Positions 18,503 through 26,928 of a stretch of DNA of 64,000 bases are shown one piece after another. The DNA lies in the NCBI RefSeq assembly GCF_038051985.1, contig NZ_CP150291.1, positions 3,472,001-3,536,000 of the forward strand. The letters are read 5' to 3'. The DNA is from Solibacillus sp. FSL H8-0523. GTDB taxonomy: Bacteria; Bacillota; Bacilli; Bacillales_A; Planococcaceae. Each line of letters begins with the position of its first letter. Positions within the stretch are counted from its first letter, which is position 1. The notes under the pieces were generated by a model. The model worked only from the letters and a program-made list of their open reading frames with translations, was not told the origin of the DNA and did not search any database. Both the position numbers and the translations under genes were made by a program.

Positions 18503-19247
18503 CGACATGTCCCCCTAATAAGCTGAGTACGTTTAAAATACGTTGGAAAAAGGTTTGACGACGTTCATCTGTATAAATTTCATTGAAAAATTCGCCGTCC
18601 TTTATAAAAATGACACGATCACAATAGCTCGCTGCGATTGGGTCATGCGTCACCATTAAAATCGTCGCCTTATTTTCTTTATTCATATTACTTAGAAGCT
18701 CTAACACCTCACGTGATGCATTTGAATCTAAATTGCCAGTAGGCTCATCTGCTAAAATGAGCATCGGCTCGTGAATGAGTGCGCGTGCAATCGCCGTACG
18801 CTGTGCTTGTCCACCTGAAATTTCATTCGGGCGCTTATGCAAAATTTGTGTTAAATCGAGCTTTTCACTTAAATAAGCGAGACGCTCTTCCATTAAGGCA
18901 ATTGGCTGTTCATCTAGTGTTAAGGGTAAAATAATATTTTCTTCAACCGTGAGCGTCGGTAATAAATTAAAGTCTTGAAATACAAACCCAAGCTGTCTCC
19001 GACGAAAATAAGCAAGCTCATCACTCGTGAATGTTTGTGGCTTCATACCATCAAAAATCACGTCACCAGATGTGGGAACATCAATCATCGACACGACATT
19101 CATCAGCGTTGTTTTTCCACTCCCAGATGGCCCCATAATCGCAATAAATTCGCCCTTTTCCACTTCAAAGCTCAGCTGATTGAGCGCACGCTTCGTCACT
19201 TTGCCTTCGTACACTTTCGTTACTTCATGTATTTGTAAGATCGACAT
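18474..19247 (-). CDS. BceA-type ABC transporter ATP-binding protein
   Basis: This is the ATPase subunit of the Bce-like transporter. Walker A GPSGSGKTT is at residues 39-47, signature ISGGQAQRTAIARAL is near 143, and Walker B LILADEPTGNLD with the switch His in TILMVTHD follows. The 257-residue length and the tail ILNVLSLLGGHVGDF are typical of BceA rather than of MacB/LolD ATPases. Its 3' end overlaps the permease start by 29 bases, so translation is coupled. A good AAGGAG precedes the ATG. Confidence 0.92.
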   Translation of the reverse strand: MSILQIHEVTKVYEGKVTKRALNQLSFEVEKGEFIAIMGPSGSGKTTLMNVVSMIDVPTSGDVIFDGMKPQTFTSDELAYFRRRQLGFVFQDFNLLPTLTVEENIILPLTLDEQPIALMEERLAYLSEKLDLTQILHKRPNEISGGQAQRTAIARALIHEPMLILADEPTGNLDSNASREVLELLSNMNKENKATILMVTHDPIAASYCDRVIFIKDGEFFNEIYTDERRQTFFQRILNVLSLLGGHVGDFSSIRLP

Positions 19248-19262
19248 AGAATCTCCTTCAAA

Positions 19263-19679
19263 TTAAACTTTTACTTCAACTACCCATGGCAATACAACTT
19301 CGAAGCTAATTTCAATCACGGACCCTGTCATGACAACCGGTACCATATCAAAGTCAGCCGATAATGAAAAACAATGCTCCTCTAATATAATATCCCAAGC
19401 ATCGATTTCACCCTCTATTACTTCACCTATAATATGATATTTCCCCGAATACATAATCGCTGTATTATTGTTCACGTGATGGCTTTCGAGCTGACTTGGC
19501 TTCGATAAATCAATACCAAGCTGCTGTGCAAAATCTAATACTACTGGCTTCATATGCTTTTCACACGCTTCTACAAAATTGCGACATTCGTCACTCGTAC
19601 ATCGGTAGCTATTAAATTCAAATCCCATTTTTGTGCTTTCTACATCTACTGCTAATAGCCAATCTTCAATTTGTATCAT
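19263..19679 (-). CDS. Uncharacterised protein inside the Bce module
   Basis: I do not recognise this 138-residue protein. It is acidic, has no signal peptide or membrane segment, and contains four cysteines, three of them in residues 27-39 (CTSDECRNFVEAC). It starts with ATG after AGGAGG and lies 10 bp after the sensor kinase gene and 15 bp before the ATPase gene, so it is co-transcribed with both. Alternating hydrophobic stretches in its second half suggest beta strands. The position makes a role in regulating or sensing for the Bce module plausible, but this is inference only. Confidence 0.75.
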   Translation of the reverse strand: MIQIEDWLLAVDVESTKMGFEFNSYRCTSDECRNFVEACEKHMKPVVLDFAQQLGIDLSKPSQLESHHVNNNTAIMYSGKYHIIGEVIEGEIDAWDIILEEHCFSLSADFDMVPVVMTGSVIEISFEVVLPWVVEVKV

Positions 19680-19689
19680 GGTGTTCCTC

Positions 19690-20673
19690 CTAAGATTGAA
19701 AAATCACTTCGATTTGTGTCCCTTTGCCTACTTCTGATGTAATAATGAGTTGATGTCCGAGCCGATCACAAATTTCCTTTGCCAAATACAGCCCCATACC
19801 GGTAGATTCTCCTGTTTTGCGTCCGTTTTCACCTGTGTAAAATGCTTTCGTGACGCGTGATAAGTCGGCATTCGGAATACCGATTCCTTCATCGCGAATG
19901 ATTAGGTGAATTTGATGCTGCTGTTGCTTTGCAGAAATATAAATCTTTTTATTCGGTTCAAATGTATATTTCACTGCGTTTGTAATAAATTGTTCAAGTA
20001 TAAACCGTAGCCATTTCACATCACTCATAATAATAAATGATTCATCGACTATGACTTCTGGAAACACGCGTCCAGCAATAAATAAACGCTTATTGTCATT
20101 AACGGTTGCCATCACGACTGATTTTAATGGGATTTGTACAATTTGCATGTCATCTGAGAAGTTTTCAAGCCTTGCATGCATTAATACCATTTCGAGGCCA
20201 CGTCTTAAGCGTTCTACCTCTTCATGCACACTCTTTTTGTCGAGCTCTTCTTCATGCTGAAGCAACAGCTCTAACACAGAAACAGGTGTCTTCATTTGAT
20301 GTACCCATTGATTCATAAATTTATACTGTCTGGATTGTGTTGCATATAAACTTTGAACCTCATGCTGATAAATTTTGTAAAGCTCCGATAAGTATTGTTC
20401 GGTAATGGCATACTCGCTTGTTTTTGAATTTTTTTGGAGTGCATCCTCCATCGTTGTTGGTAACACAACGATTTTCGCCAAATAACGGCGACGCAGCATA
20501 TAGCGCACGACTAAAAACGATGTGATGAGTAAGGCGCTAATCGCAATCGCATAAATCGCCGTGTTCACATTACGAAAACCATCTAGCCAGAACAGTACAA
20601 GTAAAAATGCGGTTAACGCAACTTGAAACACCACATATGAAAGATGCTCTTTTATAAATAATTTAACGGCCAT
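19690..20673 (-). CDS. Intramembrane-sensing histidine kinase (BceS-like)
   Basis: This is the sensor kinase of the Bce module. The 327-residue protein has two N-terminal membrane helices (about residues 12-30 and 38-57) with only a few residues between them. Such kinases have no external sensing domain and take their signal from the BceAB transporter. The phosphorylated His is H125 in HQMKTPVSVLELLL. The ATPase domain has N-box FITNAVKYT and G boxes DEGIGIP and GMGLYLAKEI. It overlaps the regulator stop by one base (TAATG). Confidence 0.92.
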   Translation of the reverse strand: MAVKLFIKEHLSYVVFQVALTAFLLVLFWLDGFRNVNTAIYAIAISALLITSFLVVRYMLRRRYLAKIVVLPTTMEDALQKNSKTSEYAITEQYLSELYKIYQHEVQSLYATQSRQYKFMNQWVHQMKTPVSVLELLLQHEEELDKKSVHEEVERLRRGLEMVLMHARLENFSDDMQIVQIPLKSVVMATVNDNKRLFIAGRVFPEVIVDESFIIMSDVKWLRFILEQFITNAVKYTFEPNKKIYISAKQQQHQIHLIIRDEGIGIPNADLSRVTKAFYTGENGRKTGESTGMGLYLAKEICDRLGHQLIITSEVGKGTQIEVIFQS

Positions 20674-21377
20674 TACATTTCCTCCGCGCTTAATGTAAAG
20701 CGGTAGCCGGCCCCTCGTACGGTTTCAATACTTGAGGTAATGCCATAATCCGTCAGCTTTCTTCGTACACGCGTCATATTGACATTGAGCGTATTTTCAT
20801 CGACAAACGCCTGATCGTCCCATAGCTCTTCTAGCAACTGATCGCGTGAAACAACTTTCGGTGCCTGCCCCATCAGTAGACCTAAAATAATGCATTCCTT
20901 TTTTTGCAGTGGTACGATTAACTCCTTTAAGTGCAGCTCCATACGCTCTAAATAAAGTGTCAGCTGGCCCTGCGTGACGGTACGCTCCTCTTGCCTTGCT
21001 GAATATTCTCCATATGTACGACGTAAATGACTACGAATTTTTGCTAATACAATTTCATAGTTAAATGGCTTCGTAATAAAATCATCGCCGCCATTTTCAA
21101 GCGCAAAAATTTGGTCCATTTCCCCTGAACGCGCGGAAATGAAAACAATCGGACATTTCGTATAGGCCCTTAATTTACGGCACCAATAATAGCCGTCGTA
21201 CAGTGGTAAATTAATATCTAATAAAATAAGATGAGGTGTAAATGCCATACATTGTTCAACAAGTGTTTCAAAGTCTTGGATTGTTTCCACATCATACTGA
21301 TACTTTCTCAGTGTATCTGCCAGTAGTGAGGCGATTTTCGGATCATCTTCAACGATAAAAATCCGATGCTTTTCCAT
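20673..21377 (-). CDS. OmpR-family response regulator (BceR-like)
   Basis: This is the DNA-binding partner of the adjacent BceS-like kinase. The receiver domain has phospho-acceptor D54 in ILLDINLPLYDG, Thr/Ser in VFISARSG and Lys in ITKPFNYE. A winged helix occupies residues 135-230 (ENTLNVNMTRVRRKL). Length is 234 residues. It is the first gene of the five-gene unit, with GGGGGC before the ATG. Its expected target is the promoter of this operon. Confidence 0.92.
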   Translation of the reverse strand: MEKHRIFIVEDDPKIASLLADTLRKYQYDVETIQDFETLVEQCMAFTPHLILLDINLPLYDGYYWCRKLRAYTKCPIVFISARSGEMDQIFALENGGDDFITKPFNYEIVLAKIRSHLRRTYGEYSARQEERTVTQGQLTLYLERMELHLKELIVPLQKKECIILGLLMGQAPKVVSRDQLLEELWDDQAFVDENTLNVNMTRVRRKLTDYGITSSIETVRGAGYRFTLSAEEM

Positions 21378-21436
21378 AGCGATTGCCCCCTTTTAGTTTC
21401 AAAAATCTGTCTTTACAGTTGTTTCTATTGTAACAA

Positions 21437-21473
21437 AAAAACAGAGCACTCGAAAATACCCGCGCTCTGTTTT
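21437..21473 (-). terminator. Terminator after lplJ
   Basis: ACAGAGC pairs with GCTCTGT with A and T runs on the two sides, between lplJ and the Bce module. Confidence 0.8.
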
Positions 21474-21494
21474 AGTGAATTGAATTGTGAACGT

Positions 21495-22487
21495 TTAATA
21501 GATTAACTGTAGGAAGTCTTCTTCTGTTATCCCGCCGAAATATGTAGGGATATCGATATCTTTTAAGCTTTTCGCGATTTCTGTACGGTCGTATTTTGTA
21601 CCGACAAGTAAACTTTCTACCTCTGACACATCGCCCACACCGAAGAAGTCACCGAAAATCGTTACTTCTTCAAGAATCCCCTTATTTACTTCAAGGCGAA
21701 TATCGATGCCACCTGATGGGAAACGTTTTGTTTTTTGAATGTTGAAACGTGGCGATTTCCCGTAATTCCATTCCCATAACTGATAACGGTTTTTCGAAAT
21801 TTCATGGATATTTTCCCAATCTTGCTCTGATAGCTCATAATATTGAATGTTTTCCTCGCCACCGAAAATCGATTTTAAAATTTCCATCCGGAACTGTTCT
21901 ACCGTAATTTTTTCTGGTAAGAAATCAATGATGTTCGCTACACGAGAGCGCACGGATTTAATGCCCTTTGATTCGATCTTGTCTTGTTTTACTTTTAATG
22001 AATTCACTACCGCATCAATGTCTAAATCGAACATTAATGTGCCATGGCTAAACATGCGACCGCGCGTTGAATATTGCGCATTCCCCGACACTTTTCTACC
22101 TTCTGCTAAAATATCATTTCGTCCTGATAGCTCAGAGTTAACGCCTAATTTTGCTAGCGCATCTACTACTGGCTGTGTGAATTTTTTGTAGTTGCTGAAG
22201 CTGTTCCCATCATCTTTTGTTAGGAAACTGAAGTTTAAATTGTTTAAATCATGGTACACTGCGCCACCACCAGAAAGACGACGAACAACTAATACATCGT
22301 TTGCTTCGACATAGTCGGTGTTAATTTCTTCAATTGTATTTTGGTTTTTGCCGATGATAATCGAAGGCTGATTGATATAGAACAGTAAAAAATCATCCTT
22401 TTCAATATCCATGTTTTTCAGTACATACTCTTCAATTGCTAAGTTAATGCGTGGATCTGTAATTCCTTTATTATCGATAAAATACAA
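21495..22487 (-). CDS. lplJ: Lipoate-protein ligase LplJ
   Basis: It attaches free lipoate, activated with ATP, to lipoyl domains of 2-oxoacid dehydrogenases and GcvH. Motifs: RRLSGGGAVYHD near residues 69-80 and GRKVSGNAQ with the substrate Lys near 132, then a C-terminal accessory domain. I start at TTG 22487 (LYFIDNKG), eight bases after AAGGAG. The GTG at 22496 directly abuts that site. The 330 residues then match the family, whose B. subtilis member I recall beginning LFIDN. It lies beside yhfH, as in the B. subtilis yhf region. Confidence 0.93.
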   Translation of the reverse strand: MYFIDNKGITDPRINLAIEEYVLKNMDIEKDDFLLFYINQPSIIIGKNQNTIEEINTDYVEANDVLVVRRLSGGGAVYHDLNNLNFSFLTKDDGNSFSNYKKFTQPVVDALAKLGVNSELSGRNDILAEGRKVSGNAQYSTRGRMFSHGTLMFDLDIDAVVNSLKVKQDKIESKGIKSVRSRVANIIDFLPEKITVEQFRMEILKSIFGGEENIQYYELSEQDWENIHEISKNRYQLWEWNYGKSPRFNIQKTKRFPSGGIDIRLEVNKGILEEVTIFGDFFGVGDVSEVESLLVGTKYDRTEIAKSLKDIDIPTYFGGITEEDFLQLIY

Positions 22488-22546
22488 CCCGATCACTCCT
22501 TCACAAATTGTCCATATTTATTTTAACTTAAATTTCATCTTTTGTG

Positions 22547-22575
22547 TTGACGAATTACAACTGTTATAATACAAT
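22547..22575 (+). promoter_or_regulatory. Promoter of yhfH
   Basis: TTGACG (22547-22552) and TACAAT (22570-22575) are separated by 17 bp, with AAAGGAGG at 22611-22618 ahead of the small gene. Confidence 0.7.
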
Positions 22576-22626
22576 ACAAAATATAAACAGAAGTAATATA
22601 ACAGAAACTTAAAGGAGGCACACACA

Positions 22627-22752
22627 ATGTTAGAAAATGTAGTGGAATTTTTCAAAAATTTACCAGATAAAGTTTGCGTATCATGCGGTGACAAAATTGA
22701 AGAACAAAGCGAATGCTACAGCAACGATTGTGATAAATGTAACTCTCTTTAA
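22627..22752 (+). CDS. yhfH: YhfH family small zinc-ribbon-like protein
   Basis: This is a 41-residue peptide with two cysteine pairs, CVSC near residues 17-20 and CDKC near 35-38, plus C30. It resembles the YhfH family and its cysteine spacing suggests a small zinc ribbon. The sequence opens MLENVVEFFKNLPDK. It has a strong ribosome site AAAGGAGG and its own promoter and terminator. Its location divergent from lplJ fits the yhf neighbourhood of B. subtilis. No function is known. Confidence 0.85.
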   Translation: MLENVVEFFKNLPDKVCVSCGDKIEEQSECYSNDCDKCNSL

Positions 22753-22787
22753 TTGTTATTCACTGTTTTATTTAGACTTAAAAAACC

Positions 22788-22861
22788 TTCATCTTAGATC
22801 AAGATGAACCTATAATGCTTACTTCAAACTACGGGCCCGCTCAAACCCCGTAGTTTTTTTA
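22788..22861 (+). terminator. Terminator region after yhfH
   Basis: A small hairpin TTCATCTT/AAGATGAA (22788-22808) is followed by ACTACGGG/CCCGTAGT with a run of eight T (ending 22861). Confidence 0.8.
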
Positions 22862-22918
22862 TGTAAAAAAGCGATTCGCATACCATAGGATTGATTATTC
22901 TAATAGATTTTCATTTAA

Positions 22919-23425
22919 TTTATTGGTGGGCTACGGCATGACAGCATTATGGCCACCAATCCATCATATTTCCCCTCGTCATAAAGTTAAGAACGGATAT
23001 TAAACCGCTTGCGCTATCGCGAGGCGGCGGATAGTGAAAAAGTGATGCTTTCTTTATTTAATATGCTTCAATCAATGCTTTACTGATCGAAAAGGTTCTT
23101 TTTTACCCTTGATTAAAAATAGAACTATTTTGAAAGGAACTTGCTTTGTTTCATCATTTTTTAAAGAAGTTCACTTTATATCAAAGTAGAGTGGCGCGGA
23201 GTGAAGGCGGCAGACTCCTGCGGGAACAGCAAATCTTTATTTGCGACGAAAGCGAAGCGACAGGAGCACGTGCGGAAAATCCATTTTTTGTGCCGCCGTA
23301 AGAGGCATAAAAAATTAGTTGGAGCCGTGCCCGCGGAAAGCGTCCGCCGTAACGGAGCAGAACGGACTCAAATAGAAAACATATTTCATTTTTTATCTTA
23401 TCATCCCCAACTTATTGTGATGAAC
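22919..23425 (-). repeat. Composite intergenic repeat, copy C
   Basis: This copy runs on the minus strand. Reading along the plus strand, first comes a collapsed second hairpin whose right arm is lost: ATTGGTGG (22922-22929) now pairs with CCACCAAT (22953-22960). Then come the GC-rich module (CCGCTTGCGCTATCGCGAG, 23005-23023) and an AT-rich spacer. The core hairpin has arms ATTTTTTGTGCC (23283-23294) and GGCATAAAAAAT (23304-23315), with one A-C mismatch. A terminal box lies at 23401-23425. It has an extra segment flanked by CTCCTG and CAGGAG (23215-23266) that copy D lacks. It lies between yhfH and yhgE. Confidence 0.88.
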
Positions 23426-23426
23426 C

Positions 23427-23460
23427 AAAAAGCGATTCGCCATTAGACGAATCGCTTTTT
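23427..23460 (-). terminator. Terminator after yhgE
   Basis: AAAAAGCGATTCG pairs perfectly with CGAATCGCTTTTT, immediately after the yhgE stop on the minus strand. Confidence 0.85.
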
Positions 23461-23461
23461 C

Positions 23462-25648
23462 TTATGCTTCTTGTTGTACTTTCGAAAAACGACGTTTGTA
23501 GAGTAATGCAAAGAATGCAAATGAAATTAATACACTCACGATTCCAATCACACCTAAAGTCGTTAACGATTGTGTTAACACAGCGCTATCATTTGTTGAA
23601 ATCGCTGCTCTAAATGCATGTACCGAGTAAGACATCGGTAAATATTCGTGAACCATTTGCAGTGGCGCTGGTAATAGCTCTAACGGGAATGTCCCCGCGC
23701 TACCTGCTAGCTGTACGATTAAAAATACTAACGCCAAGAATCGACCAACATCCCCTAATACAACGGTAAACGCTTGAACAATTGCTAAAAATGCAAAGCT
23801 TGTAATCACGATGGTTAAGATGAGCCAACCTTCCTGCTGTACTTCAAGTCCTAAACCAAATTTCAATAACACATATGTGAAAATAATTTGGAATACACCT
23901 ACAACAGCAATGATTGATGACTTACTTGCAAACCAACTCCAAAGATTCGTTGGGTGTCCCACCGGTTGAACATACGGATAGACGTTTGTTAACAATAGTG
24001 AGCCAACAAATAAGCCTAACGAAATAAAGTAAGGTGCAAAGCCTACACCATAATTCGATACTTCATTGTACGTTGTTTCTTTTAATTCTACTGGACTTAC
24101 CGTCATTTCAATTTGTTCATCCGAAACATTCATCGCAGCTTCTTCCGCAGCATCTTTTAGACTTGATGCTAGCTCACTGCTACCTTCATCTAATTTTAAT
24201 GTTCCTTCTACAAGTCCTTCTGAACCTTGCGCTAATTCGCCTGATTTTTCAGCGAGTTGTGAAGTGCCTGATGATAATGAAGAAGAGCCTTCTTTTAATT
24301 TTGTTAACCCTTCTTGCAACGTTGTTGAGCCTGCTACTAATTGTGCTGTACCATTTGTTAACTCTGTCATTTTTGAGGCAATGGTTTCATTACCTGCTTG
24401 TAAATCTTGTGCACCTTGTAGAAGTGCTGCATTTTTTTCTTGTAGCTGCGCTAAGCCCTGTGTTACAGAACTTTGTCCATTTACTAACGCGCCTGCACTT
24501 TGCTCTAGCTGCTCAGTACCTTGTGCAAACTGACTTGTATTTTCAGAAAGCGATGTTGCCCCGTCTGCTACTGCCTGACTACCTGCTACAAGTGATGCTA
24601 CAGAAGATTGTAACGCTGCTGCTTGCTCTTCTGGTAATGTAGCCGTTATTTGTTCAAGTTGTTGTTGTAAACTTTGTAAGCCTTGCGCCACATCTGTAGC
24701 ACCTGCTTCTAAACTTGTTGCACCATCCTTGATTAATACGCTGTTTGCTGCCACACTTTCAATTCCTGTTTGTAGCTGCTGTTGACCGGCATCCAGTTGC
24801 TGCTGGCCCTCATAAACTTTTGTCACACCTGCTGTATAGTCATTCACGCCTTGTGCTACTTCTCCTGCACCGCTAGCTGTTTTTTGCATACCGGCTTCAA
24901 GCTGCGTAGCCCCCTGTTGTACATCGACTAAACCGCTTTGTAGTTGCTGTGAACCATTCGCTGCTTGTATAACGCCCGCTTGTAAAGCTGTTGTACCATC
25001 CGCTAGCGTTACAGTGCTTGAGGCTAATTGATATAAGTAATCTTTTAAATCTTGCGTGCCATTCTTTACTTCGGCCACGCCATCAGAAATTTTTGATGCC
25101 GCATCCGACGCTTCATTATAGCCGCCACCTAATTTCGTAATGGCCTCATAAAGTGATGTCGCATACGTTTTCGCAATTTCCTCATTCACTTTAGCACGTA
25201 CTTGCCCAATGGCATTGCTACCAATTTGAGCACTTAAAAAGTTTGAGCCTTCGTTTTCATAGTATTCTAGCTCCAACTTTTGTGGATTGTCTTCAAGTAA
25301 TGTTGTTGCATGCTGTGAAAAGTTTTCTGGCACACGAACGAGTAAGTAATACTCCTCTTTTAATAGTCCTTCTTTTCCATCCTCATAACTTGTTTCGATA
25401 AAATTCAACTCTTTATTACCACGTAGCTCTTCCATTAAATCCTCGCCTAATTGTAGCGACTCCCCGTCTAAAACAGCACCTTGGTCATCATTAACAATCG
25501 CTACAGGTAGTTGGTCTAAACGATCATACGGATCCCAAAATGCATATAATAGCATCCCTGCATAAAGAAGTGGCATGAAGAACATGACAATAATTGATAA
25601 CGTCAGTTTTTTATCTTTCCAAATCGATAGCCATTCTTTCTTTAACAT
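23462..25648 (-). CDS. yhgE: YhgE/Pip family membrane protein
   Basis: This is a large membrane protein of the phage-infection-protein/ABC-2-like family, proposed to export or to hold envelope-spanning structures; the B. subtilis relative serves as a phage receptor-related protein. It has one N-terminal helix (about residues 10-32), a long extracellular stretch (about 35-510) dominated by repeating L-x2-G-x3-L units likely forming coiled coil, and five or six C-terminal helices. I start at ATG 25648 (MLKKEWLSIWKDK), which has GAAGGGAG; the longer frame has none. A TetR regulator lies directly upstream and shares an operator motif. Confidence 0.88.
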   Translation of the reverse strand: MLKKEWLSIWKDKKLTLSIIVMFFMPLLYAGMLLYAFWDPYDRLDQLPVAIVNDDQGAVLDGESLQLGEDLMEELRGNKELNFIETSYEDGKEGLLKEEYYLLVRVPENFSQHATTLLEDNPQKLELEYYENEGSNFLSAQIGSNAIGQVRAKVNEEIAKTYATSLYEAITKLGGGYNEASDAASKISDGVAEVKNGTQDLKDYLYQLASSTVTLADGTTALQAGVIQAANGSQQLQSGLVDVQQGATQLEAGMQKTASGAGEVAQGVNDYTAGVTKVYEGQQQLDAGQQQLQTGIESVAANSVLIKDGATSLEAGATDVAQGLQSLQQQLEQITATLPEEQAAALQSSVASLVAGSQAVADGATSLSENTSQFAQGTEQLEQSAGALVNGQSSVTQGLAQLQEKNAALLQGAQDLQAGNETIASKMTELTNGTAQLVAGSTTLQEGLTKLKEGSSSLSSGTSQLAEKSGELAQGSEGLVEGTLKLDEGSSELASSLKDAAEEAAMNVSDEQIEMTVSPVELKETTYNEVSNYGVGFAPYFISLGLFVGSLLLTNVYPYVQPVGHPTNLWSWFASKSSIIAVVGVFQIIFTYVLLKFGLGLEVQQEGWLILTIVITSFAFLAIVQAFTVVLGDVGRFLALVFLIVQLAGSAGTFPLELLPAPLQMVHEYLPMSYSVHAFRAAISTNDSAVLTQSLTTLGVIGIVSVLISFAFFALLYKRRFSKVQQEA

Positions 25649-25674
25649 CTGAAAACTCCCTTCACAATACCAAC

Positions 25675-25697
25675 TGACCAATTTCGTCTTTTGGTCA
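25675..25697. promoter_or_regulatory. TetR-type operator before yhgE
   Basis: The inverted repeat TGACC-N13-GGTCA ends 27 bp upstream of the yhgE start. The same 23-bp architecture recurs upstream of the adjacent tetR gene at 26376-26398. Confidence 0.65.
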
Positions 25698-25743
25698 TTT
25701 TTAATTAAAAGAAAATCACCTCACTACTATAATAGGAGGGATT

Positions 25744-26313
25744 TTATTTTGCTAAACCTGCAAAAATGGTTTGATTAAATAATGCTAAAATTTCTCGTTC
25801 TGTAATTGGCTTTACATGTGTATGCTGCCAGTCCACGATAAATGCGATATACGATTTAAATAGTAAATACGCGACATGCTCTGGGACACAATCATGAATC
25901 TCGCCCTTTTCAATGCCATTTCGTACACGCTTTGAAATATAAGAGATAATTTCCTCTTCAATTTTCAGTAATACTTGTTGTACCGCTGGCGTACGAAGAG
26001 ATTTCTCTTCTTCGATGAGTTTTGCAAATAACACATGGTGCTCTCTAAATTGAAGCATTTTCATAAGTGCTGTATGCGCATTTTTTAAAAAGCTCTTTTT
26101 CGGATCAATTGAACCATCTGCCTCAAGCTTCATTTCTTGAATTAAATTCATGACAACTTCTTGAAACAGCTCATCCTTATTATTAAAAAAGGTATAGATT
26201 GTCCCTTTTCCTACATTTGCTAATTTTGCCACTTGGTCAATGGTCGTTGCCTTATAGCCAAATTGTGAAAATGATTTCGTTGCTGCCATTACGATTTCAG
26301 ATCGGCGATCCAC
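25744..26313 (-). CDS. yhgD: TetR family transcriptional regulator (YhgD-like)
   Basis: This is a repressor with an N-terminal helix-turn-helix (about residues 10-55: FSQFGYKATTIDQVAKLANV, then GKGTIYTFFNNKDELF) and an all-alpha ligand domain. I choose GTG 26313 (VDRRSEIVMAATKSF), seven bases after GGAGG, giving 189 residues. The ATG at 26349 has no ribosome site and would lie inside the operator-proximal leader. It precedes yhgE by 95 bp. Matching palindromes before both genes suggest that it represses itself and yhgE. The inducer is unknown. Confidence 0.87.
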   Translation of the reverse strand: MDRRSEIVMAATKSFSQFGYKATTIDQVAKLANVGKGTIYTFFNNKDELFQEVVMNLIQEMKLEADGSIDPKKSFLKNAHTALMKMLQFREHHVLFAKLIEEEKSLRTPAVQQVLLKIEEEIISYISKRVRNGIEKGEIHDCVPEHVAYLLFKSYIAFIVDWQHTHVKPITEREILALFNQTIFAGLAK

Positions 26314-26375
26314 AGTTTCACCTCCGTTATTAAAAGCGCTAAAGCGCACCTATATCCTAGATACAAAATAAAAAA

Positions 26376-26398
26376 TGACCAGAAAACCATTTCGGTCA
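26376..26398. promoter_or_regulatory. TetR-type operator before yhgD
   Basis: TGACC-N13-GGTCA, the same 23-bp spacing as the yhgE site; only the outer arms are shared while the middle differs, as expected for a dimer-binding palindrome. Confidence 0.65.
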
Positions 26399-26439
26399 TC
26401 TAGTCATTCATTATACACCGCTCCATTTATTTTGCAATA

Positions 26440-26928
26440 TTAATGATCGTGATCCTCGTCTTTTTTTTCCTCGTCATGCTCTGAGTGATCCATTGTATTT
26501 GAGCTTGTATCCTCTAGTACCTTACTCATGTCCGGGTTACCAACGATTAGCTTTTGCTTTGGCATCACATGCATCCCGCGCGCTGTTGTATGCGCAAACA
26601 TATAGTACACACCATCATGATCAAATGTGTAATCTGCTGCGTATACCCCATCTTCTGTTAATGTACCATGCACCATCTCACCGTCATCACGCAATCCAGA
26701 TTCCCATACTTCAAATTTCACTTCATCCGCATCCGCTACCACTTCATCGCCTTGTGTCACACGGGCTGCTAATGTTGTTTCGCCAATAGTTAGCTGCTCT
26801 GCTGTTTGGATAGCTACTTCTACAATTGCTGGTGCTTCGGTATTGGCATCGGTTTGAAGTTCTTCCTCGCCACAGCCAACTAATAAAAACGGTACTGCCA
26901 CTATACTATAAAACCACTTTTTCATCAT
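26440..26928 (-). CDS. YtkA-like domain lipoprotein
   Basis: This exported lipoprotein has lipobox LVGC with Cys19, then an immunoglobulin-like YtkA/FixH-type domain (about residues 35-135) and a His/Asp-rich tail (MDHSEHDEEKK...DHDH). The His-rich tail and the HVMPK segment suggest metal binding, possibly copper or haem-related, but the ligand is not known. It overlaps the upstream kinase stop and is the last gene of a four-gene operon. An ATG pair is preceded by GGAGG. Confidence 0.8.
   Translation of the reverse strand: MMKKWFYSIVAVPFLLVGCGEEELQTDANTEAPAIVEVAIQTAEQLTIGETTLAARVTQGDEVVADADEVKFEVWESGLRDDGEMVHGTLTEDGVYAADYTFDHDGVYYMFAHTTARGMHVMPKQKLIVGNPDMSKVLEDTSSNTMDHSEHDEEKKDEDHDH

Noticed and set aside
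21378-21435. TTACA-N11-TGTAA inverted repeat before the bceR-like gene as a BceR box
   Set aside because: The known BceR site has a four-base gap between the half-sites; eleven bases do not fit, and short AT-rich palindromes are common here.
23201-23446. An 81-codon open frame on the plus strand inside repeat copy C
   Set aside because: It lies across the structured repeat modules, has no ribosome site and no conserved counterpart in the other copies, so it is a chance frame.
24034-24642. A 202-codon Leu/His-rich plus-strand frame opposite yhgE
   Set aside because: It is the antisense shadow of the repetitive yhgE coiled-coil region; its composition mirrors the periodic codons of the real gene.
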